From Dehalococcoidia bacterium (GTDB lineage: Bacteria; Chloroflexota; Dehalococcoidia; E44-bin15), in contig JBAZMV010000004.1 in NCBI GenBank assembly GCA_041649635.1, positions 1 to 64,000 on the forward strand: 64,000 nt of DNA, in the 5' to 3' direction. Below the pieces are notes generated by a model, which saw nothing but the letters and a program-made list of their open reading frames with translations, was not told the DNA's origin and ran no database searches. This document shows positions 30,680 through 38,649 of this stretch, in pieces. Position numbers and translations under genes: made by a program. Position 1 is the stretch's first letter. Each line of letters starts with the position of its first letter.

Positions 30680-32385
30680 TGCGCATCCTGCTCATGGGCA
30701 ATCCCAATGTGGGCAAGAGCGCGCTGTTCTCCCGCGTAACAGGTACAAAAGCCGTCGTCTCCAACTATGCCGGCACCACCGTCGGCTTCACTAAAGGCTC
30801 GATGAAGCTCGGTGACGAAGAGGTCGAGGTCATCGATGTGCCCGGAACATATACCCTTGAGCCCACTTCGAAGGCGGAAGAAGTGGCCTCCAAGATGTTG
30901 CTGGAGGGCGACGTTGTTATAAATGTCGTCGACGCGACCAACCTGGAACGCAACCTTTACCTGACACTGGAACTGCTTGAGACCGGGCTCCCTGTCGTAG
31001 TCGCTCTCAACATGTGGGATGATACAAAGCATCGCGGGATAAATATAGATCTGGATAAACTGGTGAAGCTGCTCGGGGTCCCGGTTGTGCCCACTGTCGC
31101 GGTATCCGGGCAGGGGATCAAGGAACTGGTCGAGCATATATCCGTGGCCACTGCGCCCAAGTTACACAGCCGCACACCGGACGAGCGCTGGGTTGTCGTA
31201 GGCAACATAGTTAGAGAGGCTCAGACCTTAACACATCGCCACCACACATGGCTGGAACGGCTGCAGGACGCCTCGCTTAAGCCCAGGACCGGGATCCCAA
31301 TCGCCATCCTGGCTCTGGCGGCGGCGTTCTTCGCGGTGCGCGGCGTCGGAGAAGCGATTATCAACTACATCACCGATCCGATCTTTCACAGGCTGTGGGA
31401 GCCTTTGATGATGCGCCTTAGCGATGTGCTGGGTGGTGGTGGCTTCTGGCACGACGTGCTCGTCGGCAGACTGATTTACGGAACTTTAGACTTCGAACAG
31501 TCCATGGGCGTGCTCACGACCGGGCTGTATATAGAGTTCGGCATCGTTCTGCCGTATATATTTATATTCTATCTGGTTCTGGGGCTGATGGAGGATATCG
31601 GCTATTTGCCTCGTTTAGCCGTGCTCCTCGACAGCGTTATGCACCGACTGGGCATGCACGGCTACGCCATCATCCCGAGCATGCTGGGCATGGGATGCGC
31701 CGTGCCCGCGCTTATGGCCACCCGCATACTGGAGAGCAAGCGGGAGCGATTCATCGTGGCCACGCTTATCTGTATCGCCATCCCATGCGCGGCGTCCCAG
31801 GCCATGATCTTCGGACTGGTGGGAGCGGAGGGCTGGCAGTATGTATTGATCGTGTTCGGCGTGCTCTTCCTGGTCTGGCTGGTGATGGGATTTATCCTGA
31901 ATCGCGTCGTGAAGGGCTTCAGCCCCGAGCTGCTTATCGAAATCCCCCCGTATCGTTTGCCGTCACTGCGCAGTGTTTCTACAAAGCTGTGGGCAAGGGT
32001 CTGGGGATTTATCAAAGAGGCGCTGCCTATCATCACGGGCGCGATATTCGTCGTCAGCGTACTGTACTATTTGGGCGTTTTCGATGCCATCGCCAACTTC
32101 ACCGCGCCGCTGGTGAGCGGTATCTTCGGCCTGCCCAAGGAGGCGGTTGTTGCCATCATCGTTGGCTTCATGCGCAAGGATATCGCCATCGGCATGCTGG
32201 CCCCGCTCGGGCTCACCGCGGGACAGCTGGTTGTCGGCTCCGTTGTGCTGACCATGTTCTTCCCCTGCGTCGCAGCCTTCGTCATGTTCGCCAAGGAGCT
32301 CGGTTTCAAGAAGCTGCTGGCCGCTCTCGGAATAATGATTATCGCTACGATAATCGTGGGCGGGCTGTTGAACCTGGTCTTATAG
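30679..32385 (+). CDS. feoB: FeoB ferrous iron transporter
   Basis: Inner-membrane Fe(II) permease of 568 residues. The N-terminal G domain has G1 GNPNVGKS at residues 7-14, G3 DVPGTY and G4 NMWD. About eight membrane segments follow, including the conserved GMGCAVPALMATRIL and FPCVAAFVMFAKELG regions where iron-path cysteines lie. It is shorter than the E. coli protein (773), largely through a shorter spacer and the absence of a C-terminal tail, as in many anaerobes. Co-transcribed with fur and feoA. Confidence 0.93.
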   Translation: MRILLMGNPNVGKSALFSRVTGTKAVVSNYAGTTVGFTKGSMKLGDEEVEVIDVPGTYTLEPTSKAEEVASKMLLEGDVVINVVDATNLERNLYLTLELLETGLPVVVALNMWDDTKHRGINIDLDKLVKLLGVPVVPTVAVSGQGIKELVEHISVATAPKLHSRTPDERWVVVGNIVREAQTLTHRHHTWLERLQDASLKPRTGIPIAILALAAAFFAVRGVGEAIINYITDPIFHRLWEPLMMRLSDVLGGGGFWHDVLVGRLIYGTLDFEQSMGVLTTGLYIEFGIVLPYIFIFYLVLGLMEDIGYLPRLAVLLDSVMHRLGMHGYAIIPSMLGMGCAVPALMATRILESKRERFIVATLICIAIPCAASQAMIFGLVGAEGWQYVLIVFGVLFLVWLVMGFILNRVVKGFSPELLIEIPPYRLPSLRSVSTKLWARVWGFIKEALPIITGAIFVVSVLYYLGVFDAIANFTAPLVSGIFGLPKEAVVAIIVGFMRKDIAIGMLAPLGLTAGQLVVGSVVLTMFFPCVAAFVMFAKELGFKKLLAALGIMIIATIIVGGLLNLVL

Positions 32386-32419
32386 CATTTCCTCCACACA
32401 TCGGAATTCAAGTAATGTG

Positions 32420-32448
32420 TTGACAAATCTCGGCATCGGTTGTATTAT
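32420..32448 (+). promoter_or_regulatory. Consensus promoter of the NifX/MinD/Mrp cluster
   Basis: TTGACA (32420-32425), exactly 17 bases, TATTAT (32443-32448). It lies 45 bases before the DUF134 start and abuts the palindrome at 32453-32468. Confidence 0.8.
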
Positions 32449-32452
32449 CATA

Positions 32453-32468
32453 ATGAGCATATGCTCAT
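32453..32468. promoter_or_regulatory. Perfect 16-bp palindrome overlapping the transcription start, candidate DUF134 operator
   Basis: ATGAGCATATGCTCAT is fully symmetric and begins 4 bases after the -10, covering the expected transcription start. The first gene encodes a DUF134 helix-turn-helix protein, so autoregulation is the simplest reading. Confidence 0.7.
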
Positions 32469-32493
32469 AATAGACATTTAAAAAGAGGACAGA

Positions 32494-32967
32494 ATGCCGA
32501 GACCGATGAAATGGCGCCGCGTCGCTTACATGCCTCAGTTCACTTATTTCAAGCCTGCCGGTATACCGCTCCGTGAGTTAGAAGAGGTCGTGGTCTCTGT
32601 AGACGAGATAGAGGCCATACGTTTGAAGGACATCGAGGGTTTGGAGCAGGAGCAGGGCGCCGTAAAAATGAATATCTCCCGACCTACTTTTCAGAGGATG
32701 CTGACCTCGGCTAGGGGCAAGATCGCCGACGCCCTGATAAACGGCAAGGCAATACGAATCGAGGGCGGCAGTTTCGATGTGGCACATCGCCGCTTCCGCT
32801 GCGCAAAGGATGGACAGGAGTGGGAAGTGCCATCCGAGGAGATAGCATCGGGCCAGCCGCAGTGCTGTCCGAAATGCGATACGCCGCAGGAGTCGCCGGT
32901 CGCACCGCCCTGGTGTCGTGGTCGCGGCAGGGGACGCGGGCGTTGTCAAGGACGCAGCGATTGGTAG
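32494..32967 (+). CDS. DUF134-family DNA-binding protein with C-terminal zinc ribbon
   Basis: The 157-residue product has the DUF134 core at about residues 1-95: the N-terminal RPMKWRRV, FKPAGIPLRELEEV, a sigma-factor-like LEQEQGAVKMNISRPTFQRML helix-turn-helix. A cysteine group (CAKDGQEW, CCPKC) and an RGRGRGRGRC tail follow. Such proteins commonly head NifX/MinD gene sets in anaerobes and are presumed regulators. It likely binds the 16-bp palindrome just upstream of its own gene. Confidence 0.82.
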   Translation: MPRPMKWRRVAYMPQFTYFKPAGIPLRELEEVVVSVDEIEAIRLKDIEGLEQEQGAVKMNISRPTFQRMLTSARGKIADALINGKAIRIEGGSFDVAHRRFRCAKDGQEWEVPSEEIASGQPQCCPKCDTPQESPVAPPWCRGRGRGRGRCQGRSDW

Positions 32968-33005
32968 TAATCGATTAATACAAACTTTTGTAAAGGAGGT
33001 TTAAG

Positions 33006-33314
33006 ATGCCAGGATATGATGGAACAGGACCGAGGGGCATGGGCCCCATGACAGGAGGAGGCAGGGGATATTGTGCTGTAGCTTTAAATGGCGCAGGGAG
33101 ACGGCCTTTGGGGAGGCGCGGTTTTTACGGCAGAGGCGGAGGACGCGGCTTCAGAAACTGCTGGTCCGCTGCAAGCTTTCCCGGATGGGGAGTATCCGGA
33201 GAGGATGAAGTAACAGCGCTTAAAGATCAGGCTGATTTACTGAAGCTGCAGCTTGAGGATATCGAGGCGCGTCTTCACGCAATGGAAGCCTCGCGTGAAT
33301 CGGATAAGAAATAA
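33006..33314 (+). CDS. DUF5320-type glycine/arginine-rich small protein
   Basis: The 102-residue product starts with the characteristic MPGYDGTGPRGMGPMTGGGRG and continues with GRRGFYGRGGGRGFRNCW. It ends with a short coiled coil (VTALKDQADLLKLQLEDIEARLHAMEA) of about 30 residues. This small family accompanies NifX-like and MinD-like genes in anaerobes; function unknown. AAGGAGG lies 6 bases before the ATG. Confidence 0.78.
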   Translation: MPGYDGTGPRGMGPMTGGGRGYCAVALNGAGRRPLGRRGFYGRGGGRGFRNCWSAASFPGWGVSGEDEVTALKDQADLLKLQLEDIEARLHAMEASRESDKK

Positions 33315-33350
33315 CACACGCTTATATTAAGGAAAGTGAGGTCAGTCTCA

Positions 33351-33728
33351 ATGAGGGTTGGAGTGGTACTGGAGGATAAAAACGGAGTCCAGGGTAATGT
33401 ATGCGCGCACTTCGGGCAGTGTAAGTTTTTCCTTCTCGCGGATATCGATAAGGATATGAAGAAGATCACAGACACAAAGATTGTGCCTAACACCGCAGCG
33501 CATGGAGGCGGCGGGTGTGTAGCGGTGGATGAGATCCTCAAGCACAAGGTGACGCATGTTATCGCCGGCGGGATGGGAATGGGCGCACAGCAGAAATTTG
33601 CTAATGCAGGTGTACAAATATTCGGCTATTCCGGCAAAGTGCAAAACGCCCTTGATGATTTTATGAACAACGCCCTGGGAGGGTTGGATGTTTGTAAGGA
33701 GCACGGCGAAGGCGGCAGTTGTCATTAA
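33351..33728 (+). CDS. NifX/NifB-C-terminal-like metal-cluster-binding protein 1 (orange-protein family)
   Basis: The 125-residue product has the dinitrogenase FeMo-cofactor-binding fold: VGVVLEDKNG...VCAHFGQCKFFLLADID at the start, AHGGGGCVAVDEILKHKVTHVIAGGMGMGAQQKF in the middle. Relatives include NifX, NafY and the Mo-Cu-binding orange protein of Desulfovibrio. The C-terminal CKEHGEGGSCH could bind metal. The ATG at 33351 (GAGG 9 bases upstream) is preferred to a GTG at 33336. No nif genes are seen, so nitrogen fixation is not implied. Confidence 0.85.
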   Translation: MRVGVVLEDKNGVQGNVCAHFGQCKFFLLADIDKDMKKITDTKIVPNTAAHGGGGCVAVDEILKHKVTHVIAGGMGMGAQQKFANAGVQIFGYSGKVQNALDDFMNNALGGLDVCKEHGEGGSCH

Positions 33729-33740
33729 GGAGGAATGAAC

Positions 33741-34115
33741 ATGAAGATTTGCATCAGTTCAGAAGGAAAGGATATCAGCGCCTCTGTCGACTCTCGCTTC
33801 GGCAGGTGTCAGTACTTCGCGGTTGGCGACACGGATACTATGAAGTTCGAGTTTATCGAGAACGCCGGTATTGTTGCTGGAGGCGGCGCGGGAATATCGG
33901 CCGCTCAAACGATCGTCGATAAGGGTGTTAAAGCGATGCTAACCGGAAACTGCGGGCCTAACGCTTATCAGGTGCTTGAGGCTGCGGGGATTCAGGTAAT
34001 AACCGGCGTCTCCGGAACTGTGAAGCAGGCCGTCGATGATTTCAAAGCGGGAAAGCTTAAAGCCGCCTCGGAACCCAGCGTCAAAGCCCATCACGGCATG
34101 GGCGGAACGAGATAA
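33741..34115 (+). CDS. NifX/NifB-C-terminal-like metal-cluster-binding protein 2 (orange-protein family)
   Basis: The 124-residue paralogue of the preceding product has ICISSEGKDISASVDSRFGRCQYFAVGD, GGAGISAAQTIVDKGVKAMLTGNCGPNAYQVLEAAGI, and a histidine/methionine end (HHGMGGTR). The ATG at 33741 has GGAGG 7 bases upstream; the one at 33735 is too close. With the two MinD-like ATPases downstream it matches the gene set for orange-protein complexes. Confidence 0.85.
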   Translation: MKICISSEGKDISASVDSRFGRCQYFAVGDTDTMKFEFIENAGIVAGGGAGISAAQTIVDKGVKAMLTGNCGPNAYQVLEAAGIQVITGVSGTVKQAVDDFKAGKLKAASEPSVKAHHGMGGTR

Positions 34116-34126
34116 GGAGGTGCGAA

Positions 34127-34354
34127 ATGCCCAGAGGTGATGGAACAGGACCGATCGGCGGCGGCAGGGGAACTGGCCGTGGCGCGGGCCGCGGCGGCGG
34201 TCGAGGGATGATGGGCGGAAATCGCCCGGGGGCGGGGCCCGGAGGCGACTGCGTCTGCCCCAAGTGCGGAGCAAAGGCGCCGCACAGCGTCGGACAGCCG
34301 TGCTATGAGATAGCCTGCCCCAAGTGCGGCACCAAGATGGTGAGGGGTAAATGA
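34127..34354 (+). CDS. Small glycine-rich zinc-ribbon protein
   Basis: The 75-residue product has a DUF5320-like start (MPRGDGTGPIGGGRG), a Gly/Arg-rich middle and a C-terminal zinc ribbon (CVCPKCGAKAPHSVGQPC...CPKCG). AAGGAGG lies 6 bases before the ATG. Its stop overlaps the start of the first MinD-like gene. Function unknown; it may be a metal or cluster chaperone in this set. Confidence 0.75.
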   Translation: MPRGDGTGPIGGGRGTGRGAGRGGGRGMMGGNRPGAGPGGDCVCPKCGAKAPHSVGQPCYEIACPKCGTKMVRGK

Positions 34355-35196
34355 TAATATCCGTTGCCAGCGGCAAAGGCGGCACGGGAAAGACGCTGGT
34401 ATCGACGAGCCTCGCGCTGTCCGTCGGCAAAAACGTTCAGATTATAGACTGCGATGTCGAGGAGCCCAACTCGCATATTTTCATAAAGCCGACAATCGAT
34501 AAGAGCGAACCGGCATCCATACCCGTGCCTCAGGTAAATGAGGCCAAGTGCACGTTCTGCGGTAAGTGCAAAGAAGTATGCGCCTTCAATGCCATCGCCG
34601 TTATCGCCGATCACGTGCTGGTTTTCACCGAGCTGTGTCACGGCTGCGGCGCATGTTCTTACCTCTGTCCCGAGAAGGCTATTTCCGAAGTAGATCGCCA
34701 GATCGGGGTCGTTGAATGCGGCAAGGCCGGAGACATCGATTTTGTGCACGGCAGGCTCAATATAGGCGAGGCCATGGCTCCGCCTCTGATAAGAGCGGTA
34801 AAGAAGCACATCGACCGCAGCAAGACCGTGATAATCGACGTGCCGCCGGGAACATCATGCCCGGTTGTAGAGTCGATCGAAGGCAGCGACTATTGCATAC
34901 TCGTGACCGAGCCGACGCCTTTCGGACTGAACGATTTAATACTTGCCGTCGAGGTAGTGAGGAAACTCGGCATACCTTTCGGCATAGTCGTCAATCGAGA
35001 CGGATTCGGCGATAGCAAAACAGAGGAATACTGCAAAACAAACGGTATTCCGATACTGATGCGGATACCCCTCGATACCGAGATCGCCAAAGCATATTCG
35101 CGCGGGATACCGCTGGTGCAGGCCATGGCCGAGTGGCGTCCCAGGTTTCAGCAGCTATACGGCGATATCGTAAATCAGGCAGGGATCAAAACATGA
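34351..35196 (+). CDS. MinD-superfamily P-loop ATPase with inserted ferredoxin domain, 1
   Basis: The 281-residue product has the deviant Walker A loop SGKGGTGKT at residues 7-15, then two 4Fe-4S motifs (CTFCGKCKEVCAF, CHGCGACSYLCPE) inserted near residues 65-110. IIDVPPGTSCPV is the Walker B/switch region and VTEPTPFGLND follows. Such proteins pair with NifX/orange proteins and are thought to use ATP for cluster assembly or delivery. The start overlaps the preceding stop; the end overlaps the next ATG. Confidence 0.88.
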   Translation: MIISVASGKGGTGKTLVSTSLALSVGKNVQIIDCDVEEPNSHIFIKPTIDKSEPASIPVPQVNEAKCTFCGKCKEVCAFNAIAVIADHVLVFTELCHGCGACSYLCPEKAISEVDRQIGVVECGKAGDIDFVHGRLNIGEAMAPPLIRAVKKHIDRSKTVIIDVPPGTSCPVVESIEGSDYCILVTEPTPFGLNDLILAVEVVRKLGIPFGIVVNRDGFGDSKTEEYCKTNGIPILMRIPLDTEIAKAYSRGIPLVQAMAEWRPRFQQLYGDIVNQAGIKT

Positions 35197-36056
35197 AGGA
35201 ACTTTTAGTTCTCAGCGGCAAGGGAGGAACAGGCAAGACCACAGTGGTCGCCTCGCTGGCCGCATTGGCGAAGGATAAGGTGCTTACCGACTGCGATGTC
35301 GATGCCGCCGACCTGCACCTGCTGCTTCAGTCTGAGATAGTATCGAGCAATGAGTTCTGGAGCGGCAAGACGGCGGTTATCGATACCAGGCTCTGCACCG
35401 AGTGCGGTTTGTGTACCGATATATGCCGCTACGGTGCGATTTCGGAAGAATATGATGTCGACCCGATATCATGCGAAGGCTGCGGTTTCTGCTTTAACAT
35501 CTGTCCCGTCCAGGCGATAGAGATGAAAGAGAATATGGCGGGTCACTGGTTCGTGTCGAATACAAAGTATGGGCCGCTGGTGCACGCTAAGCTTGGCATC
35601 GCGCAGGAGAACTCGGGGAAGCTGGTGGCCACGGTGAGGCGGAACGCTAGGGAACTGGCGCAGGAAAAGAACATCGACTTGATCATCAGCGACGGGCCTC
35701 CCGGGATCGGCTGCCCGGTGATTTCATCGCTCTCGGGCGCGAACCTGGCGCTGCTCGTTACCGAGCCGACGCTTTCAGGCATACACGACCTGGAACGTGT
35801 CATCGGCACGTGTCAGCACTTCGGAGTGCCGGCGCTGGTATGCATTAATAAATACGATATCAATGAGGAAAACTCGCGTACCATCGAGGAAAATTGCAAA
35901 CGCGTGAAAGCAGAAGTGATCTCAAAAATACCCTTCGATAATGTGGTCACCGAGGCGCTGGTTCATGGAGTGCCCATCGTCGAGTACAGCGATGGCAAGG
36001 TGTCGAAAGAAATAGCGAAGCTGTGGGATTCATTATCATCAATGCTAGGTGTATAG
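35193..36056 (+). CDS. MinD-superfamily P-loop ATPase with inserted ferredoxin domain, 2
   Basis: The 287-residue partner of the preceding gene has LSGKGGTGKTT at residues 6-16, ferredoxin motifs CTECGLCTDICRY and CEGCGFCFNICPV, and DGPPGIGCPVISSL. The ATG at 35193 overlaps the upstream stop and starts the protein directly at the P-loop strand; a frame 60 bases longer lies inside the upstream gene. The two ATPases probably form a heterodimer, as in orange-protein gene sets. Confidence 0.88.
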   Translation: MKELLVLSGKGGTGKTTVVASLAALAKDKVLTDCDVDAADLHLLLQSEIVSSNEFWSGKTAVIDTRLCTECGLCTDICRYGAISEEYDVDPISCEGCGFCFNICPVQAIEMKENMAGHWFVSNTKYGPLVHAKLGIAQENSGKLVATVRRNARELAQEKNIDLIISDGPPGIGCPVISSLSGANLALLVTEPTLSGIHDLERVIGTCQHFGVPALVCINKYDINEENSRTIEENCKRVKAEVISKIPFDNVVTEALVHGVPIVEYSDGKVSKEIAKLWDSLSSMLGV

Positions 36057-36107
36057 ATTATAAAACCGCAACGGCAAATGAATTACATCGAAAGAAGAGG
36101 AAGCTAA

Positions 36108-37106
36108 ATGACTACACAGAAGGAAATAACGGCGAATCTGGAAACGATCATAATACCGGGTTCCACGCGCAGCCTGGTGCAAGCGAACCTGGTGCGCGAT
36201 ATCAATGTCGCTGACGGCAAAGTCGAATTAAAGCTATCATCGGCGGCGCTGGCGCCGGGCGTTCAGGAGTGGCTCGCTGACAGGATAAAGGAGGAAGTCG
36301 GCACCCTGCCCGATGTGAAAGACGTCGAAGTTGCCTTCACCGATGAAAAACCAAAGGACGTTAACGAGATAGGCAACATCATCGCCATTATGAGCGGCAA
36401 GGGTGGCGTGGGCAAATCCCTTGTATCCGCGCTCACGGCAATGGCGCTAAGACGGCAGGGATATGAAGTCGGCATTCTGGACGCCGACATCACCGGCCCC
36501 AGCATCCCCAAGATGTTCGGCATCACGGAGAGGCCCGGGGGCAGCGAAACGGGCATTCTGCCCGTATCATCGGGTACGGGGATACAGGTGATGTCGATAA
36601 ACCTGCTGCTGCCCAATCAGGATGACGCCGTCATCTGGCGCGGACCGCTCATCGGCAAGGCCATAACCCAGTTCTGGGAGGAAACGCTCTGGGGGAAACT
36701 CGATTACCTTATCGTCGATTTGCCGCCGGGCACTGCCGACGCCCCGCTCACCGTGCTGCAGACGCTTCCGGTGTCCGGCATCGTCATCGTGTTCACGCCG
36801 CAGGAACTGACGGCCATGGTCGTGCGCAAGGCGGTCGATATGGCCAAACAGATGAAGAAAAACATCGTTGGCGTGGTTGAGAACATGAGCTACCTGTACG
36901 TGGCTGAGATCGATAAAAAGATCGAGCTTTTCGGCAGGAGCCGCGGCGAAGAGATGGCCAAGGCCGCCGGCGCTCCGCTGCTGGGGCAATTGCCCATAGA
37001 CCCGGAGCTGGCCGTACTGTGCGACGAGGGAAAGATCGAAGGGTACGAATCGAAGTCTTTCTCGGACTTCGCCCAAAGCGCGCTTAAGGCACTGTCACAC
37101 GGCTAA
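36108..37106 (+). CDS. Mrp/ApbC-type ATPase without the CPxC cluster motif
   Basis: The 332-residue product has a DUF59-like N-domain (about residues 1-85), Walker A MSGKGGVGKS with GKGGVGKS at 97-104, ILDADITGPSIPKMFG, IVDLPPGTADAPLT and ENMSYLYVAEIDKKIELFG. In standard Mrp/NBP35 carriers the last block contains CPxC for the bridging 4Fe-4S cluster; here it reads LYVAEIDK, so cluster binding in the usual way seems absent. It may act as a regulatory or delivery ATPase for the NifX-like proteins upstream. Last gene of the cluster, 51 bases after the second MinD. Confidence 0.82.
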   Translation: MTTQKEITANLETIIIPGSTRSLVQANLVRDINVADGKVELKLSSAALAPGVQEWLADRIKEEVGTLPDVKDVEVAFTDEKPKDVNEIGNIIAIMSGKGGVGKSLVSALTAMALRRQGYEVGILDADITGPSIPKMFGITERPGGSETGILPVSSGTGIQVMSINLLLPNQDDAVIWRGPLIGKAITQFWEETLWGKLDYLIVDLPPGTADAPLTVLQTLPVSGIVIVFTPQELTAMVVRKAVDMAKQMKKNIVGVVENMSYLYVAEIDKKIELFGRSRGEEMAKAAGAPLLGQLPIDPELAVLCDEGKIEGYESKSFSDFAQSALKALSHG

Positions 37107-37160
37107 GTCGAAACGTCGTGTGAATATTAGTAAGCCTTGTAATCGAGAAAGGACGCTATC

Positions 37161-37685
37161 GTGCTCTATAAATTCGACGGCAAACAACCTGTTATAGGGA
37201 AAGAGACCTACGTGAGCGAGACGGCGACGGTCATCGGGGACGTGGTCATCGGCGATAACTGCTACATCGGGCACGGCGCCATCATAAGGGGCGACTACGG
37301 CCGGATCGAGATCGGCGATGGTACCGCGGTCGAGGAAGGCGTCATCATCCACTGCCCGCCTAACGAGGTGCACAGCATCGGCAGGAGCGTGACCATCGGC
37401 CACGGCGCCATGGTTCACGGCAAGCGCATCGGGGACAGCGCTGTGATCGGGCTGGGGGCCTCGGTGAGCATCTGGTCCGAGGTCGGTGAATGGGCCATCG
37501 TCGCCGAGGGGGCCGTCGTTAAGATGAAGCAGGTAGTTCCTGCAGGTACGGTCGTTGCCGGCAACCCCGCCCGCGCCGCGCGCAAGGTCAGCGCGGAGGA
37601 CAAGAAACTGTGGAACCTGGGAAAGTGGGTCTACGTTGAGCTGGCGAAGAAGTATGTAAAGGAAGGCATGCAGCCTGTGGAATAG
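37161..37685 (+). CDS. Gamma-class carbonic anhydrase-like hexapeptide protein
   Basis: The 174-residue left-handed beta-helix protein has hexapeptide turns such as VIGDVVIGDNCYIGHGAIIRGD and the zinc-ligand histidines in VIIHCPP and IGHGAMVHG, arranged as in gamma-carbonic anhydrases (and PaaY/YrdA proteins). The C-terminal NPARAARKVSAEDK and amphipathic helix agree. A GTG start with AAAGGA 7 bases upstream is used. It would hydrate CO2 or hydrolyse a thioester; the metal cannot be told from sequence. Confidence 0.85.
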   Translation: MLYKFDGKQPVIGKETYVSETATVIGDVVIGDNCYIGHGAIIRGDYGRIEIGDGTAVEEGVIIHCPPNEVHSIGRSVTIGHGAMVHGKRIGDSAVIGLGASVSIWSEVGEWAIVAEGAVVKMKQVVPAGTVVAGNPARAARKVSAEDKKLWNLGKWVYVELAKKYVKEGMQPVE

Positions 37686-37741
37686 TGGTTTCTACTGATT
37701 ACCGGCAAGCACGTCGCAGGCCGGCGGAAGGGAGATAATCA

Positions 37742-38587
37742 ATGGAGATCAAGCTGACTACGCTAACTGAAAATACGGCTAATTACGGTTTCATCGGCGA
37801 GTGGGGACTGAGTATTCTGGTAGAGGCGGAAGGGAAAAGGATATTAATGGATACCGGGCTCGGCTTTTCGCCGGTACACAACGCTCAGCTGATGGGCGTC
37901 GACCTTGCAACCATCGACCTTGCAACCATCGACCGCATAGCGCTGAGCCATGGCCACGCCGACCACACCGGCGGCCTGCGCGACGTGCTGAAGGTGAAGG
38001 GCGGCGTTGAGATCGTAGCACACCCCGACATGTGGGATTCAAAGTACGCACAGCGCGGGCCGGAATCGTTCCAGTACATCGGCGTGCCGTTCGCGAGGGA
38101 GGAACTGGAGAGCCGCGGCGCACTCTTCAACCTGTCGAAAGAGCCCGTCCGCATAATGGAACACATCATGACCAGCGGCGAGATTCCCATGACCTCCGGT
38201 TACGAGGAAATCGATAAGAACCTCTTCGTGAAAAAGGACGGCGTGCTACAGCCCGATCCCCTGGCCGACGACCTGGCGCTCATTATCGACACCGATTTCG
38301 GTCTTGTGGTCATATTCGGCTGCGGCCACCGCGGAGTGGTGAACACGCTGCGCCACGCCCAGAAGCTGACCGGCAAGGAGATGATATACGCCGTCATCGG
38401 CGGGATTCACCTGTTTCGCGCTCCCGATGAACAGTTGGAGCTGACCATAGCCGAGCTGCAGACGATGGGCATCCAGAGGCTGGGTGTTTCCCACTGCACC
38501 GGTTTCAGGGCCTCGGCGCGGCTGGCGCAGGAGTTCCCGGAGGCCTTCTTCCAGAACAATGCCGGGACGCGCATCGAATTGCCGTAG
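37742..38587 (+). CDS. MBL-fold hydrolase (RFA-P synthase-like subfamily)
   Basis: The 281-residue metallo-beta-lactamase-fold protein begins LTTLTENTANYGFIGEWGLSILVEAEG and carries LSHGHADHTGG as its metal-binding motif, then FGCGHRGVVNTLRHA and VSHCTGFRASARLAQEF. The pattern matches the COG1237 subfamily that includes the archaeal methanopterin-pathway enzyme; the true substrate is unknown. A 15-base in-frame tandem duplication (37901-37930) repeats DLATI before the active-site loop. It begins 56 bases after the carbonic anhydrase gene. Confidence 0.8.
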   Translation: MEIKLTTLTENTANYGFIGEWGLSILVEAEGKRILMDTGLGFSPVHNAQLMGVDLATIDLATIDRIALSHGHADHTGGLRDVLKVKGGVEIVAHPDMWDSKYAQRGPESFQYIGVPFAREELESRGALFNLSKEPVRIMEHIMTSGEIPMTSGYEEIDKNLFVKKDGVLQPDPLADDLALIIDTDFGLVVIFGCGHRGVVNTLRHAQKLTGKEMIYAVIGGIHLFRAPDEQLELTIAELQTMGIQRLGVSHCTGFRASARLAQEFPEAFFQNNAGTRIELP

Positions 38588-38649
38588 CCGTTCGGCTCCA
38601 CAGCTTGTCGCATGACGAGCTTAATTGCTATACTGACACGGGATTTGAC

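Noticed and set aside
33351..34115. Nitrogen-fixation accessory genes
   Set aside because: The NifX-like proteins are of the orange-protein type; no nifHDKENB is present and the MinD/DUF134 context indicates a different role.
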